A program made the translations under genes and the position numbers. Below are positions 26,735 through 34,472 of a DNA stretch of 64,000 bases, in pieces. This stretch comes from RPQJ01 sp963793005 (lineage in GTDB: Bacteria; Pseudomonadota; Gammaproteobacteria; Steroidobacterales; Steroidobacteraceae): contig CAWBYP010000002.1 in assembly GCA_963793005.1 (NCBI GenBank), forward strand, positions 1,612,001 to 1,676,000, written 5' to 3'. The notes beneath the pieces were generated by a model. The model worked only from the letters and a program-made list of their open reading frames with translations, made no database searches and was not told the DNA's origin. Position 1 is the first letter of the stretch, and every line of letters begins with the position of its first letter.

Positions 26735-26772
26735 TTGGTTCTTTGCGGCAATCAATTCTGCGGGAGAAGGCA

Positions 26773-28209
26773 ATGCGCATCAGGTCACTTGGCGTGCTGT
26801 TCGGCACGGCAATCGCAACTGTACTGGGAATCGGCGCAGTGGCGCCGGCGGCTACGGCCGACGAGATTAACTACGTCTCCACCAGCCAGAGTGAGACACC
26901 AACACGCTGGTTCGTCCAGCTGGAGGGCAAGGCGAAGGCGCAAGGCGGGAGCGCGGCCCAGGTGACGGCGGAGAAGAAGGCGTTCCGTGTCGCGGCCAAG
27001 GCAGCTGGTGTCAAATTTGAAGAGCGCTTCTCGTACGACACGTTGTGGAACGGCTTCTCCGTGGATATCGACGCAGCGAATCTCGCGACGCTGCGTTCGG
27101 TGCCTGGCGTCAAGGCCGTCTACCCGGTCATCCTCGTCGATGGGCCGCCAAAGCCTGAAGGCGACGGCGAGAGCGGCGTCGACTTGGCCACGGCCGTCAC
27201 CCAGACGGGCGCGGACCTGGCGCGATCGCAGCTCGGCCTGACCGGCAAGGGCGTCAAGGTCGGCATCATCGACACTGGCATCGATTACGACCATCCTGAC
27301 CTCGGCGGCGGCTTCGGGCCCGGCTTCAAGGTTGCTTATGGCTACGATTTCGTCGGCGATGCATACGACGCGGCGAGCTCGGGCGATGCGCTGATCCCGC
27401 ATCCTGATGACAACCCCGATGATTGCGCAGGCCATGGCACGCACGTGTCCGGCATCGTGGGCGCCAAGGCGGCATCCGTTACCGGCGTGACGGGCGTTGC
27501 TCCTGAAGTGACGCTCGGCGCATATCGCGTCTTCGGTTGCTCCGGCAGCTCCAGCTCCGACGTGATCATCGCGGCACTGGAGCGTGCCTATGCGGACGGC
27601 ATGCAGGTCGTCAACCAGAGCCTCGGCGCCGCCTACCAGTGGCCGCAGTACCCGACCGCGCAGGTCGGTGACACGCTGGTGAAGGCAGGCGTGGTCGTCG
27701 TCGCGTCGGCGGGTAACAGCGGCGCGACGGGCACGTGGTCGCTTGGCGCGCCCGGCGTCGGCACAGACGTAATCGGCGTGGCGTCTTTCGACAACGTTGC
27801 TGTATTTCAAGATGCGTTTGCGATCTCGACCGACACGACGATCTCCAACGACGACAACAAGATCGGGTTCACGCCGGCAAGTGCCGCGCCGACGCCACCC
27901 GCAAGCGGTGCGTTCCTCATGGCGCGGACTGGTACGACCAGCACCACCAATGACGGCTGTAATCCTCTGGAAGCCGGAAGCCTCAATGGCAAGGTCGCGT
28001 TGATCCGTCGCGGCGCGTGCAGCTTCTATCAGAAATCATTCAATGCGCAGAATGCCGGCGCGTCTGGCGTGGTTCTTTACAACAACGCGGCCGGCTTTTT
28101 GACTCCGACCGTGGCGGGGACACCAGCGATCACGATTCCGGTGGTGATGATCACGCAGAGTGCCGGTGCCATCGTCGATTCCCGCATTCAGGCAGGGCTG
28201 ACGATCTAA
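26773..28209 (+). CDS. Secreted S8 subtilisin-like protease 1, N-terminal part (gene split by a frameshift)
   Basis: 478 codons from ATG 26773, which has SD GGGAGAAGG. Signal peptide (about 1-32), I9-type inhibitor propeptide (TRWFVQLEGKAKAQ to about 120), then the S8 catalytic domain with Asp (IIDTGIDYDHPDL, near 166) and His (GHGTHVSGIVGAKAA, near 224). A PA domain is inserted around 360-470 (GCNPLEAGSLNGKVALIRRG). Translation stops at 28207-28209 before the catalytic Ser, so this product alone cannot be active. Skipping one base near 28205 continues into the frame of the next entry, and the joined 886-codon reading is a complete Vpr/lactocepin-like protease. It may be a true mutation or a sequence error. 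Confidence 0.85.
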   Translation: MRIRSLGVLFGTAIATVLGIGAVAPAATADEINYVSTSQSETPTRWFVQLEGKAKAQGGSAAQVTAEKKAFRVAAKAAGVKFEERFSYDTLWNGFSVDIDAANLATLRSVPGVKAVYPVILVDGPPKPEGDGESGVDLATAVTQTGADLARSQLGLTGKGVKVGIIDTGIDYDHPDLGGGFGPGFKVAYGYDFVGDAYDAASSGDALIPHPDDNPDDCAGHGTHVSGIVGAKAASVTGVTGVAPEVTLGAYRVFGCSGSSSSDVIIAALERAYADGMQVVNQSLGAAYQWPQYPTAQVGDTLVKAGVVVVASAGNSGATGTWSLGAPGVGTDVIGVASFDNVAVFQDAFAISTDTTISNDDNKIGFTPASAAPTPPASGAFLMARTGTTSTTNDGCNPLEAGSLNGKVALIRRGACSFYQKSFNAQNAGASGVVLYNNAAGFLTPTVAGTPAITIPVVMITQSAGAIVDSRIQAGLTI

Positions 28210-28387
28210 TCTGGGGAGCAGGCAGGTCAGCACGCCGTCGCCAACCGGCAACCTGATCTCGAGCTTCAGCTCGTACGGCCTCTCGCCCGACCTGGCTCTG
28301 AAGCCGGACCTGGGCGCCCCCGGCGGCAACATCTGGTCCACCTACCCGCTCGAACTCGGCGGCTACACCTCGCTTAGCGGCACGTCG

Positions 28388-29434
28388 ATGTCCTCGCCGC
28401 ACGTGGCAGGCGCCGTTGCGTTGCTGCTCGAAGCGAAGCCCGGGACCAAGGCTGCCGACGTTCGCGCCATTCTGCAGAACACCGCAGACCCCAAGGTCTG
28501 GTCGCTCAATCCCCCTCTCGGCTTCCTCGATAACGTGCACCGGCAGGGCGCCGGCATGCTCGACATCGACGACGCCATCACCAGCACGATCGGCGTTACG
28601 CCGGGCAAGCTGTCGCTTGGAGAAAGCCAGGCCGGCCCACAGACGCGCACGCTCACGATCCGTAACTCGGGCAGCGCACCTGTGACGTTCAAGCTGTCGA
28701 AGGAGGACGCGATCACGACCAACCGTGCGATCCCGAACACCGGCACGTCCAGTTCGCCGGGCACGGTGCCCTTCGTCTTCGACCTCGGCGACTCGCCGGT
28801 GACCTTCTCGCAGAACCCGGTCACCGTGACTGCGGGCGGCACGTCGACCGTGCAGGTCACGATCGACGCGGATGCGGCGCTCGCCGAGGGCACGGTCTAC
28901 GGTGGCTACATCGTCATGACGCCGACAGCGGGCGGCTCGCCGTACCGCGTACCCTTCGCCGGGTACAAGGGTGACTACCAGGCGATTCAGCCACTGGACG
29001 GCTTCAACGGCGCCACGTTCCCGTGGCTCACGAAGCTGTCGAACGGGTCATTCTTCAACCAGCCGAATGGCGCGACCTATACCTTGCAGGGCGACGACGT
29101 CCCGTTCTTCCTCGTGCACTTCAACCACCCGGTGCGGCGCGTGGAGTTCGAGATCGTCAATGCGGCGAGCGGAAAGCGCGTGCACCCGGTGTTCTCGAAC
29201 TTCGAAGAAGACGACTACGTCGGCCGTAACAGCACGCGCCAGCAGTTCTTCGCGTTCGCGTGGGATGGCACCCGCATGCACGACAACGGCAAGGGCACGC
29301 CGGATCACCGCAAGGTGGTTCCGAACGGCAAGTACAAGGTGAACATCCGCGCGCTGAAAGCCCTGGGTGACCCGGCGAATCCGGCTCACTGGCAGGTCTG
29401 GACGTCGCCGGTCGTGACGATCGCCCGCCCGTAA
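28388..29434 (+). CDS. S8 protease 1, C-terminal part (continuation in another frame)
   Basis: The open frame actually begins about 28202 (VSTPSPTGNLISSFSSYGLS, then KPDLGAPGGNIW) and contains the catalytic Ser in SLSGTSMSSPHVAGA. The first ATG, 28388, falls directly after that Ser. There is no SD and no signal peptide, so this is not an independent gene but the missing half of the upstream protease. After the catalytic domain come Fn3-like modules (about 28600-29000) and a C-terminal FlgD-like Ig module (PNGKYKVNIRALKAL). The frame is intact to a strong terminator. Confidence 0.85.
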   Translation: MSSPHVAGAVALLLEAKPGTKAADVRAILQNTADPKVWSLNPPLGFLDNVHRQGAGMLDIDDAITSTIGVTPGKLSLGESQAGPQTRTLTIRNSGSAPVTFKLSKEDAITTNRAIPNTGTSSSPGTVPFVFDLGDSPVTFSQNPVTVTAGGTSTVQVTIDADAALAEGTVYGGYIVMTPTAGGSPYRVPFAGYKGDYQAIQPLDGFNGATFPWLTKLSNGSFFNQPNGATYTLQGDDVPFFLVHFNHPVRRVEFEIVNAASGKRVHPVFSNFEEDDYVGRNSTRQQFFAFAWDGTRMHDNGKGTPDHRKVVPNGKYKVNIRALKALGDPANPAHWQVWTSPVVTIARP

Positions 29435-29461
29435 GTCACACTGAGCCGGGTTACCGGCGAA

Positions 29462-29493
29462 GGGCCCCGTCCGCAAGGCCGGGGCCCTTTTTT
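29462..29493 (+). terminator. Intrinsic terminator after S8 protease 1
   Basis: Stem GGGCCCCG (29462-29469) / CGGGGCCC (29480-29487), followed by TTTTTT. Confidence 0.93.
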
Positions 29494-29644
29494 GTGCCCG
29501 CAGGTGCGCTCGCTGCGGTCGACGCACCCGTTACCAAGCGGCAGGTTGCACCATTCGTGTTGGCTCGATTCACGCTTATGTCACATGGATAGCGCGAAAA
29601 CCGTGACGTGGTTGCACTCGCCGAAATGCTCGCGTAGTTTCCGT

Positions 29645-29743
29645 CCCACGGAAGGCGTCGAAGGGCACACCCGCTGTGAGGCGGGGCCGCAAAGCCACGG
29701 CTCTTGGTCAATACAGAACAAGAGGGCCGGGCTGCCGTGAGGG
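29645..29743 (+). promoter_or_regulatory. Cyclic di-GMP-I (GEMM) riboswitch upstream of S8 protease gene 2
   Basis: Second copy of the aptamer seen at 26642. AAGGGCACACCC, P2 CCCGCT / GGCGGG with GTGA (GNRA) loop, GCCGCAAAGCCAC, P3 GGCTCTTG / CAAGAGGGCC, and the 3' side GGGCCGGGCTGCCG. P1 pairs CCCACGG (29645-29651) with CCGTG (29735-29739) plus GGG (29741-29743). TTGCAC (29612) and TAGTTT (29635) spaced 17 bp would start transcription right at P1. The aptamer is followed by a hairpin with a T-run (29756-29783), so regulation here may act by transcription termination. The remaining 190 nt to the ATG hold no ORF with support. Confidence 0.92.
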
Positions 29744-29755
29744 AGTTGCGGTCCG

Positions 29756-29783
29756 CCGCGCATGTGCGCGGAGATCTCTTTTT
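29756..29783 (+). terminator. Possible riboswitch-controlled terminator
   Basis: Stem CCGCGC-ATGT-GCGCGG (29756-29771) followed after four bases by TCTCTTTTT. It lies 13 nt beyond the aptamer, where an expression platform is expected. The spacing between stem and T-run is not ideal. Confidence 0.45.
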
Positions 29784-29976
29784 CCAGACGCGAGTGGAAT
29801 CGAGGCCCGGCGCAGTTGCCCCAGGTCATCGCACACCGCTCCTGCCTCCTGGCGCCGGGCACAACCCGATGCAAGCACGAAAGGCCGTGCGCGCTGCGCC
29901 GATCGTTGACCTGTCCGGTGTGCTGGACTCCAGCAGATTGGATTGACCAGAAACTTTCTGTACACCAGGAGCGAGC

Positions 29977-31392
29977 ATGAATAGGAAAAGCCAAGCAACG
30001 AAGCTGAGCGTCATCGCAATGGGGTGTCTGGGCGCCCTGTCGCTCGACGCAGCAGCGGCCAACCCAGATCAGTCGTACGTCCTTCAGGCCAGGGGAAGCT
30101 GGACTGACGCGCAGACGAGCGCTGTCCAGGCGGCTGGCGGCAAGCTGCAATTCAGCCACGGCGAGACCGGCATCGGCGTCGTCACTTCGTCCAATCCAGA
30201 CTTCCAGAAGGCGGCCAAGGCCAGCAAGGCGTTTTCCGCAGTGACGCCGGACATGATGGTCCAGTGGCAGAAGCCGACACAGACGTATGATCTCGCCGAC
30301 CTGGGCGTGGACCCGAACCCGCCGAACGACACTTTTTTCCCGTACGTCCAGTGGGCACCGCAGTCCGTGAATGCGCCTGAGGCGTGGGGTGCGGGTTGCA
30401 CCGGCAGCGGCGTACGTGTCGCGATCCTGGATGGTGGCATCTACAACGCGCACGTCGATCTCGTCGGTCAGATCGACGAGGCGGCATCGCGGTCTTTCGT
30501 GCCGGGAGAGCCGTGGAATTCGGACACCGGCACGTTCTGGCACGGCACGCACGTGGCCGGCATCGTCGCGGCCAAGGCCAATAATCCCACGGGTCAGGTC
30601 GACGTCGCGACCGGTGTCGTCGGCATCGCTCCGGAGGCGACGCTGATCGGCGTGAAGGTACTGCACAGTGGCAGCGGCGATTTTGGCTGGCTGATCGAGG
30701 GCCTCCTCTACGCGGCGACCCCGGTCAGCCAGGGCGGTGCGGGAGCCGACATCATCAACATGAGCCTCGGGGCCCTGTTCCCGAAGAATGATGAAGGCGC
30801 CGGGCAACTGGTCGCCGCGGTCAACAAGGCTGTCAATTACGCAAATCGCTATGGCGTGCTGACGGTTTCGTCTGCCGGCAACGACGCAGTCGACCTCGAT
30901 CATGCCTATAACTGGGTCTCGGTGCCGGCGCAGTCGGGCAGCGGCATCGCAGTTTCGGCAACTGGTCCCCTGGGATTTGCGTATGGCGCGACTGATTTCA
31001 CTCGCCAGGCGTCCTATACGAACTACGGTACTTCCGTCATCAACGTAGCCGCGCCCGGCGGAGACTTTGCCTATCCAGGCAATGAGGCATGCTCGTTGCC
31101 GAGGGCGAGCGGAACTCTGGTGACGGTACCCTGCTGGGCGTTTGACATGGTCCTGAGCTCATCGCGCGGCTCGACTCCCGCCGGTAGCTGGACCTGGGCT
31201 GCGGGAACCAGCATGGCGGCGCCGGCAGCGGCGGCGGTGGCCGCGATCATCAAGCAGTCACATCCCGGCATCTCGCTGGGAGAGCTGAAGACGCGGCTCG
31301 CGAAATCGGCAACCGACGAGGGCAAGAAGGGGCGTGATCCGGTCTACGGTGCCGGCTATGTGAACGCCTATGCGGGCTGCGTCGCGAAGTAG
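29977..31392 (+). CDS. Secreted S8 subtilisin-like protease 2
   Basis: A 471-residue protease with signal peptide (about 1-27, ending DAAAA). A short propeptide (28-100) is followed by the catalytic triad: Asp in AILDGGIYNAH (near 151), His in HGTHVAGIVAAKA (near 191) and Ser in AGTSMAAPAAAA (near 412). No PA insertion and no C-terminal modules, unlike protease 1; the chain ends right after the catalytic domain with a cysteine. The cysteines CTGSG, EACSLP and VPCWAF probably form disulfides. The ATG follows AGGAG. Expected to be secreted and controlled by c-di-GMP through the upstream riboswitch. Confidence 0.94.
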   Translation: MNRKSQATKLSVIAMGCLGALSLDAAAANPDQSYVLQARGSWTDAQTSAVQAAGGKLQFSHGETGIGVVTSSNPDFQKAAKASKAFSAVTPDMMVQWQKPTQTYDLADLGVDPNPPNDTFFPYVQWAPQSVNAPEAWGAGCTGSGVRVAILDGGIYNAHVDLVGQIDEAASRSFVPGEPWNSDTGTFWHGTHVAGIVAAKANNPTGQVDVATGVVGIAPEATLIGVKVLHSGSGDFGWLIEGLLYAATPVSQGGAGADIINMSLGALFPKNDEGAGQLVAAVNKAVNYANRYGVLTVSSAGNDAVDLDHAYNWVSVPAQSGSGIAVSATGPLGFAYGATDFTRQASYTNYGTSVINVAAPGGDFAYPGNEACSLPRASGTLVTVPCWAFDMVLSSSRGSTPAGSWTWAAGTSMAAPAAAAVAAIIKQSHPGISLGELKTRLAKSATDEGKKGRDPVYGAGYVNAYAGCVAK

Positions 31393-32038
31393 ATCGCGAG
31401 CGATGGCGACGGCAATCGGGGCACAGGCGACATCCATGGGGATGTACCGGGAATGACCAGGTCCCACCCGTAGCCTGACTGGACACGCCGCCTTCGGGCG
31501 GCGTGTTCTTTTCCGGGCAGCACGAACCTGCGACGTCCGCGGCAACAAGGGCGACGTGCTTCTGTTCAGGCCCGTGATGCACTGGCAGGGGTGGGTTCCG
31601 CACTCCGCTCCGCCGGGCACAGCACGGGCCGCCCGCTTGACCCGGCGTGGTAGTCCATGACCTGTCCGCCCGTACCGATCCTGACGCGGTATCCCGGCAC
31701 CAGGGATAGTCCAGCACCTGTCCGTCCGCCTCGATCCGGACGCGGTATCCGGGCACCAGTGCCTGCGTGTACATCATCCCGGGCTGTGGGCAGCCCAGCG
31801 AGCCGTCCGACCAGGTCACGGCCTCGGCGCTCAAGATCTTGAGATCGGCCCGGCTTCGCCCTGTACGCTCGGCCGCATCGACGAGTGCCGCCTCAGTAAC
31901 GGACGCGAGACTGGCTGCGACCGGCATCGATGGATCCTCCGCCGGCGCTGCCGGAGATGCAGGCGGCGAATCGGCCGCACAGGCGGCCAGCGCCACAAGA
32001 CCGAACGCCAGCACACCCGTCCTGGTTGATACGCGCAT
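31250..32038 (-). pseudogene. Small lipoprotein gene, frame lost after an internal 19-codon repeat
   Basis: ATG 32038 has AGGAGTGG upstream and opens a lipoprotein (lipobox LVALAAC, Cys near residue 20). The following domain, ALVDAAERTGRSRADLKILS then VTWSDGSLGCPQPGMMYTQ, is found in small secreted proteins of unknown role. The segment LVPGYRVRIEADGQVLDY is then repeated as LVPGYRVRIGTGGQVMDY. At the DNA level the copies are 31651-31703 and 31707-31759, 53 bp each with about 8 mismatches and a period of 56 bp. A 57-bp period would keep frame, so one base is missing. With one base restored, the protein continues DYHAGSSGRPVLCPAERS and stops at 31566, giving 157 residues. As it stands, the frame runs on as nonsense across a terminator to 31250. 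Confidence 0.6.
31483..31512 (+). terminator. Intrinsic terminator after S8 protease 2
   Basis: Perfect 10-bp stem ACACGCCGCC / GGCGGCGTGT with TTCG tetraloop, then TCTTTT. Confidence 0.92.
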
Positions 32039-32076
32039 ATCATCCACTCCTGTTCCGCAGACTCGCCGCACGTCAA

Positions 32077-32928
32077 ATGAACTACCGCCACGCCTTCCAC
32101 GCCGGCAATTTCGCGGACGTGCTGAAGCACGTGGTGCTGATGATGCTCGTCGAGCACCTGAAGAAGAAGCCCGCCGCGTTTTTCTTCCTCGACACCCACG
32201 CGGGCCGCGGGACTTACGACCTGAGCGAGGCCGAGGCCCAGCGCAGCGGCGAGTACCGGAACGGCATCGGGCGGCTGCTCGAGCTGCGCGAGGCGTCGCT
32301 GCCAGCGGAAATCGCCGCCTACGTCCGGCTGGTGCGCGATGAGGCTGGCAAGGGGAACAGCGCCATCACGGCCTACCCCGGATCGCCCGTCATTGTCTCG
32401 CGCATGAGGCGCGCTGCCGACCGGATGGTGCTGGTCGAGAAGCTGCCGAAGGAAGCCGATGCGCTCCGCGCGGCGCTGGGACGCCAGCGGCTGCTCTCTG
32501 TCATCGACGGCGACGGCTACGCAGCGCTCAAGGCCCAGCTGCCGCCACGCGAGAACCGGGGCCTGGTGCTGATCGATCCGCCCTACGAGTCGGACCTCGA
32601 GTTCGACAGCGTGCTTGCTGGCCTCGAGCTCGCCCACGAGCGCTGGCCGACCGGTACCTACTGCATCTGGTATCCGCTCACCGATCGCGCCGGGCCCACG
32701 CGTTTCCACCGCGGGCTGGAACGCTCCGGGATCCGCAGCGTGCTCGACGTGTCGCTCCGCATCCTGCCGCCCGACGCGCAGGTCGGAATGAGCGGCGCAG
32801 GCCTCACGATCGTTAATCCGCCTTGGATGCTCGACGATCGGCTGAAGGAACTGATGCCGCAGCTGCATCGGCTGCTGTCGCCTGAGGGGCTCGGCGGGTT
32901 CGGGGTCGAGTGGGTCGTGGCGGAGTAG
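32077..32928 (+). CDS. rlmJ: 23S rRNA m6A2030 methyltransferase RlmJ
   Basis: A 283-residue enzyme starting MNYRHAFHAGNFADVLKHV, the invariant N-terminus of RlmJ. SAM site FLDTHAGRGTYDL, catalytic motif IDPPYE near residue 167. It methylates A2030 of 23S rRNA. ATG 32077 lies 38 bp from the divergent lipoprotein start; the upstream in-frame extension overlaps that gene and is rejected. Confidence 0.96.
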   Translation: MNYRHAFHAGNFADVLKHVVLMMLVEHLKKKPAAFFFLDTHAGRGTYDLSEAEAQRSGEYRNGIGRLLELREASLPAEIAAYVRLVRDEAGKGNSAITAYPGSPVIVSRMRRAADRMVLVEKLPKEADALRAALGRQRLLSVIDGDGYAALKAQLPPRENRGLVLIDPPYESDLEFDSVLAGLELAHERWPTGTYCIWYPLTDRAGPTRFHRGLERSGIRSVLDVSLRILPPDAQVGMSGAGLTIVNPPWMLDDRLKELMPQLHRLLSPEGLGGFGVEWVVAE

Positions 32929-33072
32929 GTCAGTACGGGGCCGGCTCATTCGTTCTGCGACCGGGTCATATTCCCGAATTTCCTCAATCGCGCCAGAAAA
33001 TCCCGCAGACAGCCTGCCGGGCAGACGTCAACCTGCCAGGCAAGGAAGCCATGTGCGGGTCGAGCCATGAAA

Positions 33073-33126
33073 TTGACGCTGCATCGCCTCTCACGTAATT
33101 TACGTGTAACGTCCTTGATTAAGGAC
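33073..33126 (+). promoter_or_regulatory. Promoter and two operators of the vapBC-type module
   Basis: TTGACG (33073-33078) and TAATTT (33096-33101) with 17-bp spacing form a good sigma70 promoter. A perfect palindrome CACGTAATTTACGTG (33092-33106) covers the -10, and a second one GTCCTTGATTAAGGAC (33111-33126) covers the likely start of transcription and ends at the SD. These are likely binding sites of the antitoxin for autorepression. Confidence 0.65.
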
Positions 33127-33135
33127 GGAGCGCGC

Positions 33136-33387
33136 ATGGCGGCCAGACACAACATCACTCTCGCGATAGACAGCACACTGCTCAAGCGCGCCCGGGCTGT
33201 CGCGGCCCGGCGTGGGCTCAGCGTCAGTGCGCTGCTCGCCGCAGAACTGCGCGCACTGGTTGCCGAAGACTTCGAATACGAGTCGGCGCGGCGACGCGCC
33301 AGGGCGATGCTCGATGACGGCATCTCGCTGGGTGGCGCGCGTGTGACAGATCGAGGTGCGCTGCATGAGCGGCATCGCGTTCGTTGA
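33136..33387 (+). CDS. Ribbon-helix-helix antitoxin (VapB-like)
   Basis: An 83-residue protein starting MAARHNITLAIDSTLLKRAR, a strand-helix-helix DNA-binding start, with LSVSALLAAELRALV as the second helix. SD AAGGACGGAG precedes ATG 33136; an in-frame ATG at 33067 lies upstream of the promoter and is not used. It overlaps the toxin gene by 23 bp. Confidence 0.82.
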   Translation: MAARHNITLAIDSTLLKRARAVAARRGLSVSALLAAELRALVAEDFEYESARRRARAMLDDGISLGGARVTDRGALHERHRVR

Positions 33388-33784
33388 CAGCAACCTGCTC
33401 ATCTACGCGCACGATCGGGATGCCGGACCGAAGCGCGAAGTGGCAATGGCGCTGTTCGACCAACTATGGAGCGAACGCACCGGCACCCTGTCAGTGCAGG
33501 TTCTCCAGGAATTCTTCGTTACAGTGACTCGCAAGCTGCGGACCCCGGTCGCAAAAGCGCAGGCGAGGGAAGTTGTCCGGGCCTACGCACCGTGGGTGGT
33601 CAGCCCAACGACCCCCGAGACCATCCTGCGCGCGACCGAGCTCAGTGAAAGCGCCAGCATCGACTTCTGGGATGCGCTGATCGTCGCGGCCGCAGAACAA
33701 TCCGGCGCTGAGACACTCTACAGCGAAGACCTGAACGACGGGCAGCTGATCGCCGGCGTCCGCCTCGTCAACCCTTTGCGCTGA
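33365..33784 (+). CDS. PIN-domain toxin (VapC-like)
   Basis: A 139-residue PIN nuclease with Asp in FVDSNLLIYAHDRD, Glu in VLQEFFVTVTRK and acidic residues in SIDFWDALIVAAAEQ and YSEDLNDGQ. Expected to be an endoribonuclease held by the overlapping antitoxin. ATG 33365 preferred; 33356 (three residues longer) is possible. Its end overlaps the convergent tag gene by 17 bp. Confidence 0.87.
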   Translation: MSGIAFVDSNLLIYAHDRDAGPKREVAMALFDQLWSERTGTLSVQVLQEFFVTVTRKLRTPVAKAQAREVVRAYAPWVVSPTTPETILRATELSESASIDFWDALIVAAAEQSGAETLYSEDLNDGQLIAGVRLVNPLR

Positions 33785-34406
33785 GTCTGCGGCCGCCTGA
33801 TGCCAGCTTCGCGCACTCCGCGTGCCGGAAACACCCGACCGCATGGTCGTTGACCATCCCGGTCGCCTGCATGTGGGCATAAATGATCGTCGAGCCCACG
33901 AACTTGAATCCGCGCTTCTTCAGATCCTTGCTCAACGCGTCGGATTCGGGACTGGTCGCCGGGACCTGCTTCATCGACATCCACTTGTTCACGATCGGTT
34001 TGCCGCCGACGAATGACCAGAGGTGCGTGGAGAGCCCGCCCACCTCGTCCGTGAGCTTGAGCGCGGCCTTCGCGTTCCCGATCGCCGACTCGATCTTGAG
34101 CCGGTTGCGAACGATCGCGGGATTCTGCAGCAGGCGCTCGACCTTGCGCCGGTCGAAGCGCGCGACCTTGTCGATGTCGAAGTCCGCGAACGCTTCGCGA
34201 TACCCCGCACGCTTGTTAAGAATCGTGGACCAGGAGAGGCCCGCCTGCGCGCCCTCGAGAACCAGGAACTCGAACTGGGTGCGATCGTCGCGGACCGGCA
34301 CGCCCCACTCCTCGTCGTGGTAGCGGACGTAGGCCTCGCTCATGCCGCCGAAAGCCCACTGGCAGCGCGGCCGGTCGTCCGGCGCAAACGGGTGCTTGTC
34401 AGCCAA
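33768..34406 (-). CDS. tag: DNA-3-methyladenine glycosylase I
   Basis: A 212-residue Tag enzyme: RCQWAFGGMSEAYVRYHDEEWG carries the N-terminal zinc Cys and His and the base-recognition Glu, given here as family-conserved positions 14-35. The C-terminal zinc ligands lie in NDHAVGCFRHAEC. The helix-hairpin segment WSTILNKRAGYREAFADFD is also present. It excises 3-methyladenine from DNA. A palindromic repeat sits 13 bp before its start. Confidence 0.95.
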   Translation of the reverse strand: MADKHPFAPDDRPRCQWAFGGMSEAYVRYHDEEWGVPVRDDRTQFEFLVLEGAQAGLSWSTILNKRAGYREAFADFDIDKVARFDRRKVERLLQNPAIVRNRLKIESAIGNAKAALKLTDEVGGLSTHLWSFVGGKPIVNKWMSMKQVPATSPESDALSKDLKKRGFKFVGSTIIYAHMQATGMVNDHAVGCFRHAECAKLASGGRRLSAKG

Positions 34407-34418
34407 GGATGGATCCTC

Positions 34419-34469
34419 AAATAGGGGACATTCCCCTTTTCCTGAGAAATAGGGGAATGTCCCCTATTT
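34419..34469. repeat. Palindromic REP-like element, locus 1
   Basis: Perfect 19-bp inverted arms (34419-34437 and 34451-34469) around AGGGGACATTCCCCT, with a 13-nt loop that itself pairs TTTC/GAAA. Same family as the element at 43846 (shared core GGGGACATTC-CCTTTT). No transposase in the window; elements like this are often mobilised by RAYT (REP-associated tyrosine transposase) enzymes. Confidence 0.85.
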
Positions 34470-34472
34470 CCC

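Noticed and set aside
28200..28212. Programmed +1 frameshift (prfB-like) at ATC-TAA-T in protease 1
   Set aside because: Slippage of the Ile tRNA from AUC to UCU would leave two mismatches, and the SD-like AGGCAGGG is too far upstream. A mutation or sequence error is simpler.
26642..29743. cGAMP-sensing GEMM variants
   Set aside because: The bases around AGGGCA resemble the c-di-GMP form at the position I believe corresponds to G20, but I cannot number it with certainty without an alignment; c-di-GMP is the default.
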